A stretch of 14,551 bases of DNA from Pseudomonadota bacterium (GCA_021780935.1 JAJXXT010000115.1:1-14551); one strand, 5' to 3'. Shown: positions 1 through 8,750, counted from the first letter of the stretch. Program-made: numbers and translations. Notes: a model not told the origin generated them from the sequence alone.

Positions 1-301
1 CCGCGGCGGCGAGAAAGTCAGCCCGCTGGAGGTGGATACTGTTCTGATGGACCACCCGGCCGTGGCGCAGGTCGTGAGCTTTGCCCTGCCGCACGCGACC
101 CTTGGCGAGGAGGTGGCGGCGGCGGTGGTGCTGCGGGAGGGCATGGCCTGCACCGAGCAGGAGCTGCGCGACTTTGCCGCCCAGCGGCTCGCGGCTTTCA
201 AAGTGCCGCGTAAGGTGGTGTTCGTGAGAGAAATTCCAAAAGGGGCGACCGGCAAGCTGCAGCGCATCGGGCTCGCCGCGACGCTCGGGCTGGTGGCCTG
301 A
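1..301 (+). CDS. AMP-dependent acyl-CoA synthetase/ligase, C-terminal part (5' end outside window)
   Basis: This is the last ~100 residues of an ANL-superfamily adenylate-forming enzyme, which would activate a carboxylic acid to its acyl-CoA through an acyl-AMP. The open frame continues to the left edge; its first readable residues, [12 protein letters not shown], match the A8 hinge motif of the mobile C-terminal domain. The family lysine-containing end motif appears as [10 protein letters not shown], whose catalytic Lys codon is at 254-256. The stretch [13 protein letters not shown] is typical of the oxalyl-CoA synthetase-like/Pcs60-type branch, but the substrate pocket is in the missing part, so the substrate cannot be read. 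The TGA stop ends two bases before the GTG start of the next gene, so the two are probably co-transcribed and may be translationally coupled. Confidence 0.9.
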   Translation, partial: RGGEKVSPLEVDTVLMDHPAVAQVVSFALPHATLGEEVAAAVVLREGMACTEQELRDFAAQRLAAFKVPRKVVFVREIPKGATGKLQRIGLAATLGLVA

Positions 302-303
302 GC

Positions 304-1278
304 GTGCCCAGCCTCTGCGTTTTCGGCGCCGGCGCCATCGGTGGACTGCTCGCCGCCCGGCTGGAAGCGGCGGGCACGCCGGTCTCCATCGTCGTGCGCG
401 GCGCCCATCGCGCGGCGATCGAGAGCCACGGGCTGACGCTGCTGAGCGGCGAGGAGCGCATCGTCACCCATCCCCGCGTCGTCGCCGATCCGGCCACGCT
501 CGGGCCGCAGGACTATGTGTTCCTGACCCTCAAGGCGCACTCGATCGCCCCGGCCCTGCCCGCGCTGGCGCCGCTGATCGGGCCCGGGACCACCATCGTC
601 GCCGGGGTCAACGGCGTTCCCTGGTGGTACTGCGCCGGGCTCCCGGCGCCCTTCACCGACCGCATCGTCCACGCCGTCGATCCGGAGGGCGCGCTGTGGC
701 GGGCGCTGCCGCCGGCGCAGACCCTCGGCTGCATCGTCTATCCCGCCGCCGAGATCGAGAGCCCGGGCGTGATCCGCCACGTCTATGGCGACCGGTTCAG
801 CCTTGGCGAGCCGGACGGCAGCCGCAGCGCGCGGGCGGGCGCGCTCTCGGCTCTGCTGATCGCGGCCGGGCTGAAGGCGCCGGTGCGGCCCCGCATCCGC
901 GACGAGCTTTGGGTCAAGCTCTGGGGCAACATGGCGTTCAACCCGGTGAGCGCGCTGACCACGGCCACGCTCGACGTCATCATCGCCGATGCTGACACCC
1001 GTGCGCTGGTCCGCGCGATGATGCTGGAGGGCCAGGCGGTGGCCGAGCGCCTCGGCATCCGCTTCGCCATCGACGTCGATGCCCGCATTGCCGGCGCCGC
1101 CGAGGTCGGACAGCACCGGACCTCGATGCTGCAGGACCTGGAACAAGGCCGGCCGCTGGAGATCGAGGCGCTGCTCGGCGCCGTGGTCGAGATGGCGGAC
1201 TGGGTCGAGGCGCCGACCCCGCTCTGCCGGGCCGTGCTCGGGCTCGTGCGCCAACGCGCGAGGATGCGCGCTGGATGA
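304..1278 (+). CDS. Ketopantoate reductase (ApbA/PanE) family oxidoreductase
   Basis: This 324-residue protein belongs to the 2-dehydropantoate 2-reductase family (N-terminal Rossmann domain, C-terminal helical domain), which reduces 2-oxo acids with NADPH. Visible features are the nucleotide loop GAGAIGG at residues 8-14, an N-G pair at 103-104 in the substrate region, the family segment with K205 and N209 (WVKLWGNMAFNP), and S274 and E287 in the C-terminal domain (SMLQDLEQGRPLEIEAL), matching substrate-binding positions of E. coli PanE. The length is near the usual ~300 residues. The start is GTG at 304, chosen because the dinucleotide fold begins immediately and it sits two bases after the upstream stop. 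Location behind an acyl-CoA ligase rather than in a pantothenate operon suggests a paralogue acting on another 2-oxo acid or beta-dicarbonyl, so I do not call it panE. Its 3' end is part of a local tandem duplication. Confidence 0.85.
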   Translation: MPSLCVFGAGAIGGLLAARLEAAGTPVSIVVRGAHRAAIESHGLTLLSGEERIVTHPRVVADPATLGPQDYVFLTLKAHSIAPALPALAPLIGPGTTIVAGVNGVPWWYCAGLPAPFTDRIVHAVDPEGALWRALPPAQTLGCIVYPAAEIESPGVIRHVYGDRFSLGEPDGSRSARAGALSALLIAAGLKAPVRPRIRDELWVKLWGNMAFNPVSALTTATLDVIIADADTRALVRAMMLEGQAVAERLGIRFAIDVDARIAGAAEVGQHRTSMLQDLEQGRPLEIEALLGAVVEMADWVEAPTPLCRAVLGLVRQRARMRAG

Positions 1279-1307
1279 CCCGACGCGCGCGGACGCGCGC
1301 TGGATGA
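1254..1307 (+). repeat. Imperfect tandem duplication with 29-bp period spanning a stop codon
   Basis: The 25 bases at 1254-1278, which encode the end of the reductase gene including its TGA, recur at 1283-1307 with 23 of 25 identities (differences at the 8th and 12th bases). The offset is exactly 29 bp. The second copy is noncoding in the present frame, but carries the same ...GCGCGCTGGATGA ending. It looks like a replication-slippage duplication of a gene terminus. Confidence 0.75.
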
Positions 1308-1339
1308 GACGACCATTCGGCGGCGAGACGGCGGCGTCT

Positions 1340-1354
1340 TGTTGCATTGCAGCA
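1340..1354. promoter_or_regulatory. TGC-rich palindrome upstream of esterase; candidate PhaR-type operator
   Basis: TGTTGCA-T-TGCAGCA is a 7+1+7 dyad with one mismatched pair, 47-61 bp upstream of the esterase ATG. It contains TTGC-ATT-GCAG, close to the CTGC-N3-GCAG type of sequence reported for PhaR, the repressor of polyhydroxyalkanoate granule genes in alphaproteobacteria. A PHB-depolymerase-family gene directly follows, which fits such control. The function is inferred from resemblance and position only. Confidence 0.4.
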
Positions 1355-1401
1355 TAATGCCCCCATATCTTCGGCTCATGATCGACGGAGTTGGCTGAGC
1401 C

Positions 1402-2376
1402 ATGCGTCTCGCTTCCATTCCAGGCGTCGGTCGACACCAGCTCGAACGCGCGCTGCGTCACGTCACCTCATTGCTGGAGGTGCCGCCCGCCGCCGACCTG
1501 CCCCCCGCCGCGCCGCCGGAACTGGTCGAAATCCCCGATTTCGGCCCCAATCCAGGGCGGCTCAGCATGTATGGCCATGCTTCCGCCGGACTGGCTCGCG
1601 GCCGGCCGCTGGTGGTGCTGCTGCATGGCTGCGGCCAGAGCGCCGCGGGCTTCGCCGCCGGCTCCGGCTGGCTCGAGGCGGCACCGAGGCTCGGCATCGC
1701 CATCGTCGCCGCGGAGCAGCGCCGCGCCAATCACCATGGCGGCTGCTTCCACTGGTTCCGCGCCTCTGATACCGCCCGTGAACGCGGCGAGGCGGGCTCG
1801 ATCCACGCCATGGTCGAGACCGCGGTCAGCACCTACGGCTCTGATCCGGCGCGGATCTTCATCCTCGGTCTGTCCGCCGGCGGCGCGATGGCGGCGGCGA
1901 TGCTCGCCGCCTACCCGGAGATTTTCGCCGGCGGCGCCATCATCGCCGGGCTACCGGCGGGGGCCGCGGCCAGTTTCGGCCATGGCGTCGCGCGCATGAC
2001 CGATGCCGGCCCCCCGCCCGCCGCCGGCTGGGATGGAGCCGTTAGGGCCGCGGCGCCGCCGGGCCATGACGGTCCCTGGCCGCGGCTGACGATCTGGCAT
2101 GGCGCGGCGGACAGCACCGTCGATCCCGCCAACGCGGAGAACCTGGTGCGGCAATGGACCGGCCTGCACGGGCTCGACGCCGCCGCCGGCCGCAGCGACC
2201 GGAGCGGCCTGCGCCGTTACTGGGGGCATCCCGATCGCCCCGCGGTCGAAGCCTGGATCATGCCCGGCATGGATCACGGCCTGCCCGTCGCCTCCACCCG
2301 CGCCGGCGGCTATTTCCTTGAATCCGACATCGACGCCACCGCCGAGATCGCCCGCTTCTGGCATCTGGCCGACTGA
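1402..2376 (+). CDS. PHB depolymerase-family esterase (alpha/beta hydrolase)
   Basis: This 324-residue serine hydrolase belongs to the esterase/poly(3-hydroxybutyrate) depolymerase family, which hydrolyses PHA oligomers or related esters. Visible features are the family lead-in FGPNPGRLSMYG at 47-58, the oxyanion region LHGCGQ at 74-79, the QRRANHHGGCFHWFR block at 106-120, the nucleophile S158 in GLSAGG, an acid residue at D237 or D241 (HGAADSTVD), and H292 in GMDHGLPV. The triad is complete. No hydrophobic signal peptide is visible at the N-terminus, which argues for a cytoplasmic enzyme, and there is no linker or substrate-binding domain as in extracellular PHB depolymerases. ATG at 1402 is preceded by GGAG at 1387-1390, about 11 bases away. 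The gene sits 123 bp after the reductase with its own candidate operator, so it is likely a separate transcript. It converges on the pyridoxal kinase gene. Confidence 0.88.
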   Translation: MRLASIPGVGRHQLERALRHVTSLLEVPPAADLPPAAPPELVEIPDFGPNPGRLSMYGHASAGLARGRPLVVLLHGCGQSAAGFAAGSGWLEAAPRLGIAIVAAEQRRANHHGGCFHWFRASDTARERGEAGSIHAMVETAVSTYGSDPARIFILGLSAGGAMAAAMLAAYPEIFAGGAIIAGLPAGAAASFGHGVARMTDAGPPPAAGWDGAVRAAAPPGHDGPWPRLTIWHGAADSTVDPANAENLVRQWTGLHGLDAAAGRSDRSGLRRYWGHPDRPAVEAWIMPGMDHGLPVASTRAGGYFLESDIDATAEIARFWHLAD

Positions 2377-2405
2377 GCCGGGCCGGGCCCAGCCCGCGCC
2401 GGCTC
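2375..2405. terminator. Bidirectional hairpin between convergent genes
   Basis: GAGCCGG at 2375-2381 pairs with CCGGCTC at 2399-2405, and inside it CGGGC (2384-2388) pairs with GCCCG (2392-2396) around a CCA loop, leaving a 2x2 internal loop. The outer arms share bases with the stop codons of both convergent genes (2374-2376 and 2404-2406). There is no clear T-tract on either side. It probably separates the two opposing transcription units. Confidence 0.5.
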
Positions 2406-3291
2406 AACAAGGCTCGGCGGCGAAGCGTCGCGATGGCGCGACGAGCTCCGCCTGCGCGGCGATCAGTGCCAGTTCCCGCGTGCCCGCGGCCGCCGTCGTC
2501 GCGATGACGCCGAACAGGCTGGAACCAGCTTCCTCCAGCGCCGCGCGGGCATCGCCGGTGCGCAGATGGTGGAAGAGGAACAGCGCCGCGAGCAGATCCC
2601 CCGCGCCGTTCGGCGTGATCGGCAGGCGCGGCGTGCGCAGCAGGAAGCGGCCGGCGGGTGCGAGCAGCAGCATGTCGATGTCGCCGCCTGGCGCGTCCAG
2701 GCTGCTCACCAGAACGATGCCCGGTCCCGCGCCACGCATGCGCCGGCGCAGCGCCGCGCCGGCTTCGATGGCCTCGGTCAGTGAATGGCATTGGCGGTTC
2801 GTCAGCAGACCGAGCTCAAACCGGTTCGGTGTCAGCAGGTCCGCCTGCGGCACGGCCTGGGCGGCGAAGAACTCGGGCAGTCCGGGCCGGACATAGACGC
2901 CCGGGCCCTCATCGCCGATCACCGGATCGCAGCAATAGAGCGCGGCCGGGTTGGCGCGGCGCACCTGCGCCAGCGCGGCGAGCAGCGGCGGGCCGGTCTC
3001 CGCCTCGCCGAGATAGCCCGAGAGCACCCCATCCACCGCGGCGAGGAAACCACGCGTCGCCAGCCCCTCGAGCACGGCGGCGATGTGCGCCGCCGGCAGC
3101 GCCGCACCGCCGAAGCCGCCATGGCCGGGGTGGTTGGAGAACTGCACCGTGTGCACCCCCACCACCTCGGCGCCGAGCCGCTGCAGCGGGAACAGCGCCG
3201 CCGAATTGCCGACGTGGCCGAACGCCACCCACGACTGGACGGAGACGATCCTCACCGGACGCGGTCGGCCCTCACGCGCAGCGGCCGCCAT
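2404..3291 (-). CDS. pdxY: Pyridoxal kinase (PdxY/PdxK type, ribokinase-like fold)
   Basis: This enzyme phosphorylates pyridoxal (and related vitamers) with ATP in vitamin B6 salvage. The start of the fold, VRIVSVQSWVAFGHVGNSAALFPLQR, closely follows E. coli PdxY, as does HTVQFSNH. Further blocks are DGVLSGYLG, CDPVIGDEG (residues 121-129), TPNRFEL for nucleotide binding and the catalytic NGAGD with D232. The ATG at 3291 gives 295 residues and overlaps the end of the SDR gene by 20 bases. A GTG at 3255 would give 283 residues, aligns better with the E. coli N-terminus (287 aa) and avoids the overlap; neither start has a strong ribosome-binding site, so the start is uncertain. It lies last in the - strand series behind the SDR and is probably translationally coupled to it. 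No PLP enzyme is present in the window to explain the location. Confidence 0.88.
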   Translation of the reverse strand: MAAAAREGRPRPVRIVSVQSWVAFGHVGNSAALFPLQRLGAEVVGVHTVQFSNHPGHGGFGGAALPAAHIAAVLEGLATRGFLAAVDGVLSGYLGEAETGPPLLAALAQVRRANPAALYCCDPVIGDEGPGVYVRPGLPEFFAAQAVPQADLLTPNRFELGLLTNRQCHSLTEAIEAGAALRRRMRGAGPGIVLVSSLDAPGGDIDMLLLAPAGRFLLRTPRLPITPNGAGDLLAALFLFHHLRTGDARAALEEAGSSLFGVIATTAAAGTRELALIAAQAELVAPSRRFAAEPC

Positions 3292-4024
3292 CGACGGGAA
3301 GCAGTACCCCGGTGATGAAGGAACTGGCATCCTCCGCCAGCCACAGGCAGGCATTGGCGATATCCGCGGGCGTGCTCATCCGCCCGAGCGGGATGGAGCC
3401 GATGAATTTCGCGCGGTTTTCCGGAGTATCGGGCACGCCCATGAACTGCTCGAGCAGCCCGGTGGCGCCGATCACGGGGCAGACCGCATTGACCCGGATA
3501 TTGTCCGGCGCGAGTTCGATCGCCATCGCATGGGTGATGATGTTCACCGCGCCCTTCGAGCCATTGTACCAGACCAGACCGGGGCGCGGGCGGATGCCGG
3601 CGGTGGAGGCGATGTTGATGAACGCGCCACCCGAGCCCTGGCGGCGGAACACCGGCACTGCTGCCTGCGCCATCCAGTAGATCGACTTCACGTTGACATC
3701 ATAGACACGATCGAACTCGGCCTCGGTCACTTCCAGCAGCGGCTTGTTCCGATGCGTCGTGCCGGCATTGTTGACGACGATATCCAGCCGGCCGAAGCGT
3801 GCGACGGTGGCCTCCACCATTGCCCGCACATCGGCGCCCTTGCTGACATCCCCGCCGACCGAAGCGGCATGGTGACCGAGGCCGCTGGCGACGCGCGCAG
3901 CGCCCTCCGCGTTCATGTCCGCCACCATCACGCGTGCGCCTTCGGCCGCGTAGAGCTTCACGATGCCCTCGCCGAAGCCGCTCGCCGCCCCGGTGACGAG
4001 CGCAACCTTGTCTTTCAGACGCAT
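3272..4024 (-). CDS. Short-chain dehydrogenase/reductase (classical SDR)
   Basis: This 250-residue classical SDR is an NAD(P)(H)-dependent alcohol/ketone oxidoreductase. The cofactor loop TGAASGFG is at 11-18, D36 at the end of the second strand suggests NAD(H) preference, and NNAG is at 85-88. The catalytic tetrad is N111, S140, Y153 and K157 (YNGSK), and the C-terminal PVDGG motif is typical of FabG-like proteins. An excellent ribosome-binding site (complement of ACCTCCCT at 4029-4036) supports the ATG at 4024. The gene is 119 bp downstream of the MetX-like hydrolase gene, separated by a hairpin, and overlaps pyridoxal kinase. Near a Baeyer-Villiger monooxygenase, a natural role would be oxidation of a secondary alcohol to the ketone substrate, but the substrate is not readable from sequence. 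A 3-oxoacyl reductase role cannot be excluded. Confidence 0.93.
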   Translation of the reverse strand: MRLKDKVALVTGAASGFGEGIVKLYAAEGARVMVADMNAEGAARVASGLGHHAASVGGDVSKGADVRAMVEATVARFGRLDIVVNNAGTTHRNKPLLEVTEAEFDRVYDVNVKSIYWMAQAAVPVFRRQGSGGAFINIASTAGIRPRPGLVWYNGSKGAVNIITHAMAIELAPDNIRVNAVCPVIGATGLLEQFMGVPDTPENRAKFIGSIPLGRMSTPADIANACLWLAEDASSFITGVLLPVDGGRCA

Positions 4025-4102
4025 TGTGACCTCCCTCGCCTTTGAGCCTCACGGAAGGCTAAGGCACGCGCGGTGCGGACGCAAACCAGCACCGGATTCC
4101 AA

Positions 4103-4138
4103 CGGCCTCCGGCGACGGCCCAGCGCCGCCGGAGGCCG
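4103..4138. terminator. GC-rich hairpin after the MetX-like hydrolase gene
   Basis: CGGCCTCCGGCG at 4103-4114 pairs perfectly with CGCCGGAGGCCG at 4127-4138 (12 bp, 12-base loop). It begins 5 bases after the hydrolase stop on the - strand. The following bases (TTGGAATC) are not a proper T-tract, so termination or 3'-end protection between hydrolase and SDR would be partial or factor-assisted. Confidence 0.5.
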
Positions 4139-4143
4139 CCGGC

Positions 4144-5196
4144 TCACACTTTGGCGGCGAGCAGATCGCTCAGATGCTTCTCAAGCTGCGCCATCGCCGC
4201 CGGATCCGCGCCGAACAGCGCCAGATGGCCATCGATCGTCTGGATCGGCCGGAACTCCGCATCCGGGATCAGCCGCCACTCCGCCTCGCAATCCGCGGGC
4301 GGAAAGAACATGTCGGAGGACATCGGGATCACGAACGTCTTGGCCTTGATACGGCCGAGCGCGGCGCGGAGGTCTCCGCCGGTATGGCGGCTGACGTCGC
4401 CGCGCTGCCATTTCCAGGCCTGGCAGAGCAGATCGTTCGGATCCATCGGGCCGAAATAGGCGTACATGAAGTTGATGATGAAATCGTCGAGCGACGAGAA
4501 GCCGAGCGCCTTGTGGCGGTTCTCCTGGAAGAACTGGGTGCTCCAGCCCATCACCGCCCACATCTTGGCGTGGCGCAGCATCCCCTCGCGCACATCCGCC
4601 GGCGACGCGTAGAAGCCCTTCTTGAATCCTGGATCCGACGTGATCGCCTCGACCAGGGTTTCGGTGAAGAGGAAGTCGTGCACGGTGTTCCTTGCCGTTC
4701 CGGCGATCGGCGCCGCGCGTTTGACCATGTCCGGATAGCGCACGGCCCACTCATAGGTCTGCTGGGCACCCATCGAACCGCCAACGACGAGGGCGAGGCT
4801 CTTGATGCCGAATTTCTCCGTGACCAGCCGATGCTGCGCGCGTACATCGTCCCCGATGCGCACGTGCGGAAAATTGGCCGCGCCGCCGGGCGCCGGCGTG
4901 TTGTGCGGCGATGTCGAGAGGCCGCTGCCGATCTGATTGATGACGATGATGAAATACTTGTCCGGATCGAGCGCGCGGCCGCTGCCGATATAGACCTGTT
5001 CCATGATCTTGCTGGTACCGGAATACCAGGTCGGGATCAGGATGGCGTTGTCGCCGGCCGCGTTCAGCGTGCCGAAGGTCGCGTAGGCCAGCTTGCAGCC
5101 GCGCAGCGTACCGCCCTCTTCCAAGTCGAGATTGCCGATGTCGTGCAACTCGTATGGACCGTGCGCATCCTGCGAGTAGTAGGCGTTATCGCTCAT
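4144..5196 (-). CDS. MetX-like alpha/beta-fold hydrolase (homoserine acetyltransferase superfamily)
   Basis: This 350-residue protein has the fold and layout of homoserine O-acetyltransferase, including DPDKYFIIVINQIG (77-90) and the nucleophile elbow GGSMGAQQ with S141. A likely acid is D295 (SSDMFFPP), and the histidine is H324 (IDGHLALFG). However, the MetX signature GGCxGSTGP before the nucleophile is absent: the matching segment is IGSGLSTSP, and the oxyanion stretch is IPTWYSGT. These features fit the large family of MetX-like hydrolases of unknown substrate rather than a methionine biosynthesis enzyme. ATG at 5196 is preceded by GGGGGA. It lies downstream of the Baeyer-Villiger monooxygenase gene, so hydrolysis of the ester or lactone product is the most economical role. 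That is inference, and acyl transfer remains possible. Confidence 0.85.
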   Translation of the reverse strand: MSDNAYYSQDAHGPYELHDIGNLDLEEGGTLRGCKLAYATFGTLNAAGDNAILIPTWYSGTSKIMEQVYIGSGRALDPDKYFIIVINQIGSGLSTSPHNTPAPGGAANFPHVRIGDDVRAQHRLVTEKFGIKSLALVVGGSMGAQQTYEWAVRYPDMVKRAAPIAGTARNTVHDFLFTETLVEAITSDPGFKKGFYASPADVREGMLRHAKMWAVMGWSTQFFQENRHKALGFSSLDDFIINFMYAYFGPMDPNDLLCQAWKWQRGDVSRHTGGDLRAALGRIKAKTFVIPMSSDMFFPPADCEAEWRLIPDAEFRPIQTIDGHLALFGADPAAMAQLEKHLSDLLAAKV

Positions 5197-5283
5197 CGTT
5201 TCCCCCGTTTATGATTGATGCAGACGGCATCGGGCGACGACGCCCCTACCCGCCAGCGTATCCCGAACCAGACCTGGAGCAAC

Positions 5284-5324
5284 CTCCGATCCGCTGGCGC
5301 CGTTCCGGCCCGGGCGGATCGGAG
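5284..5324. repeat. 11-bp inverted repeat upstream of the MetX-like hydrolase gene
   Basis: CTCCGATCCGC at 5284-5294 and GCGGATCGGAG at 5314-5324 are perfect inverted copies with a 19-base spacer. The 10-base core TCCGATCCGC is also the arm of the hairpin at 8868-8900. It could be an operator, a weak hairpin in the leader of the hydrolase mRNA, or a member of a dispersed palindrome family. The rest of the 5197-5352 gap shows no convincing gene or promoter. Confidence 0.4.
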
Positions 5325-5352
5325 ACCCGTCGCTCCAGACTGATATGTTTCC

Positions 5353-5399
5353 AGAGCACGACCGTCCGACCTGATCGAACCATCAGGCCGGACCGTGCT

Positions 5400-5401
<2 letters not shown>
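5353..5401. repeat. Long imperfect palindrome at the 3' end of the monooxygenase gene
   Basis: AGAGCAC at 5353-5359 pairs with GTGCTCT at 5395-5401, and the inner arms GTCCGACCTGAT and ATCAGGCCGGAC pair with one mismatch around the loop CGAACC. A 3-base bulge separates the two stems, for a span of 49 bases. It overlaps the TAG stop of the monooxygenase. Its form resembles the dispersed intergenic palindromes common in alphaproteobacterial genomes. It could also terminate or stabilise the monooxygenase mRNA, although no T-tract follows. Confidence 0.6.
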
Positions 5402-7016
<1,615 letters not shown>

Positions 7017-7061
7017 TTATTTCCCCCCATCATTTTTGCAAGCGGCCCCAACCGGGAACCA

Positions 7062-7083
7062 CTTGGCTCGCACGCAAGCCAAG
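7062..7083. promoter_or_regulatory. Perfect 7-bp dyad upstream of the monooxygenase gene; candidate operator
   Basis: CTTGGCT at 7062-7068 and AGCCAAG at 7077-7083 form a perfect inverted repeat with an 8-base spacer, centred about 56 bp upstream of the monooxygenase ATG. Size and spacing suit a dimeric regulator. No regulator gene is in the window, and no clear -35/-10 pair was recognised beside it. Confidence 0.38.
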
Positions 7084-7132
7084 CACAGAACCCGTCCATG
7101 ATCCATGCGATTTTTCAACCGACCGGCGCGGG

Positions 7133-7154
7133 CCCCGGCCGCGCCCGGCCGGGG
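7133..7154. terminator. GC-rich hairpin after the porin gene
   Basis: CCCCGGCCG at 7133-7141 and CGGCCGGGG at 7146-7154 pair perfectly around CGCC, starting four bases after the porin stop on the - strand. There is no T-tract on the exit side. Likely role: partial terminator or 3' stabiliser between porin and monooxygenase, lowering expression of downstream genes relative to the porin. Confidence 0.5.
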
Positions 7155-7158
7155 GGCT

Positions 7159-8706
7159 TCAGAGCCGCCAGATCGCCATCATGAAGCCGAAATTCGCCTG
7201 CTTGCCATAGGGGTAGTTCGCAGCGACGACGCTGCCGCCGAAGCTGCGCCCGAGATACCAGCTCAGTGACAGAGACTCGGCCACCTTCCAGGTGATTGCG
7301 GACTCGAGAACGGTCGCGAGCTGGCCGGCGCCGTGGCTGGGCCGCGGCTGGTACCCGAACAGCGTGTTGTTCCACGCGCCCCCGCCGGCATACCAGAGGT
7401 CTTGCTTCGAGTTCAGCGACAGGTTGTGCAGATCGACGCGCCATTGCAGCGCGTCGGTTGGAAATGTCAGCAGCTCCAGCATCGCGTCATTGATGTTCTG
7501 CATATCGTAGAATGCGAAGTTAGCGAAATACCACGGCGTCGGCAGTATCTCGAAGAACGTGCTGTGGGTGTTGTTGTTCGCCGAATGATCCCCCGATGCC
7601 ACCGTGTATCCGCCGCGCAGCCACGGCTTCCACGGGCCATCAAGCCAGTGGTAGCCGATCTCCGCATTGTAGGAATAGGAACTCTGCGTCTGGGTCCCCC
7701 AGGAGCCGAACTGGGTGGCGCCCCACAGCAGCAGGTCGAACTCGCCCGGTCCGGCGGCGAATTCCCTGAGGAAATTGCCGCCGAGCGTGGTGATCCGCAC
7801 CGGCCCGTTGCTTTGCATGCGCTGCGCCAGGCTCTGGTTATCGGGCAGCAGGATGCCACGGGTGTCGTCGTAATGGATCAGGAACAGACGCGCGAGCGCA
7901 CGCTCCCAGAGCCAGCCCGGCAGCGCGCGGGGGCCGGCGTTGAAAGAGAGATAAGCGACATCGACGCCGTTGATCTCGTTGTTGCCGTCGACGAGATAGG
8001 CGCCCTGGGTGGGCACGCCGTAGAGCAGCGTCACGTTGCGCGTGGCATCACCGTAGGTGACCTTCGCACCATCGAGCGAACGGCCACCGACGAGCACGAA
8101 GCGCGAGCCGATCAGGCGCTGCTGGATCCGGTTCAGGACCAACCACTGCAGACCGGGATCATCGGGCATGATCTCGGTGCCATCATTGAACTCATAGCGC
8201 CCGGCAACGAGGCCGAAGCCGCCGAACTTCGCGGGATCGAGTGAAATATACGCCTGCTTGAGAAAGATGCCGAGCGCATCGCGGCTGCGGTTGGCGTCGT
8301 AATAGGTCGCGCCGATCCCGGATTCGCCCTGCGGGTAAGGCGCCTTGGCATTGGTCGGCAGGTTGAACAGGCCCGCGCTGAGCGCCTCGGCATAGGCGGT
8401 GACGCCACTGTCGAAGTGATAGCCGAGCCCGACACGGACGAATTCCTGCGCGAAGCCATATTCGTTCTGGTACTCGTGTCCGTGCGTCGGCGTGGGCGTG
8501 TACCACTGCTCATACGGCGTCATGCCCACGGCCGTGCCGGTGATGAAGAAGGAGCCGGCTCCGACCCGCCCGAGATTGACCGCCGAGTCTTCGGCCCGCG
8601 CACTGCCGGGGAGGCCGGCCGACGCGGCAAGGATCGTACACAGGAAAAGCGTTCCGAGGTGTGCAGCCCAGCGGGACGCACTGGGCGCCGGCGAATCTCT
8701 GTGCAT
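7159..8706 (-). CDS. Outer-membrane beta-barrel porin, alginate export (AlgE-like) family
   Basis: This 515-residue predicted outer-membrane channel has a signal peptide: hydrophobic stretch around 17-30 and an ARA site, giving cleavage near residue 38/39. The mature part alternates aromatic and polar residues like a beta-barrel. The alginate-export family block ASGDHSANNNTHSTFFEILPTPWYFANFAFYDMQN lies roughly at residues 384-418, and the protein ends ...MMAIWRL. Distant homologues of AlgE often accompany catabolic genes for hydrophobic compounds, so uptake of the monooxygenase substrate is more plausible here than alginate secretion, since no alginate gene is present. ATG at 8706 has a strong ribosome-binding site (complement of TTCCTCCC, 8709-8716). 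The gene is preceded by a perfect FNR-type box and a plausible -10, and followed by a hairpin before the monooxygenase gene. Confidence 0.85.
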   Translation of the reverse strand: MHRDSPAPSASRWAAHLGTLFLCTILAASAGLPGSARAEDSAVNLGRVGAGSFFITGTAVGMTPYEQWYTPTPTHGHEYQNEYGFAQEFVRVGLGYHFDSGVTAYAEALSAGLFNLPTNAKAPYPQGESGIGATYYDANRSRDALGIFLKQAYISLDPAKFGGFGLVAGRYEFNDGTEIMPDDPGLQWLVLNRIQQRLIGSRFVLVGGRSLDGAKVTYGDATRNVTLLYGVPTQGAYLVDGNNEINGVDVAYLSFNAGPRALPGWLWERALARLFLIHYDDTRGILLPDNQSLAQRMQSNGPVRITTLGGNFLREFAAGPGEFDLLLWGATQFGSWGTQTQSSYSYNAEIGYHWLDGPWKPWLRGGYTVASGDHSANNNTHSTFFEILPTPWYFANFAFYDMQNINDAMLELLTFPTDALQWRVDLHNLSLNSKQDLWYAGGGAWNNTLFGYQPRPSHGAGQLATVLESAITWKVAESLSLSWYLGRSFGGSVVAANYPYGKQANFGFMMAIWRL

Positions 8707-8750
8707 CGTTCCTCCCGCTCCGCAGCCCGTTTCCAGCAGCGGCTGGCAGG

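Noticed and set aside
1326..1339. Small hairpin AGACG-GCGG-CGTCT followed by TTGTT as terminator of the reductase gene
   Set aside because: Only 5 bp of stem in GC-rich DNA, and its right edge abuts the TGC palindrome; too weak to call.
3292..3354. Extension of pyridoxal kinase frame upstream of 3291
   Set aside because: It would extend further into the SDR gene and beyond the family N-terminus.
4144..5196. Naming this gene metX (homoserine O-acetyltransferase)
   Set aside because: The GGCxGSTGP signature is missing and the oxyanion segment differs, so only superfamily membership is supported.
7017..7061. Possible sigma-54 promoter upstream of the monooxygenase (GG...TTGC)
   Set aside because: GG and GC elements are 8 or 12 bases apart instead of the required 10.
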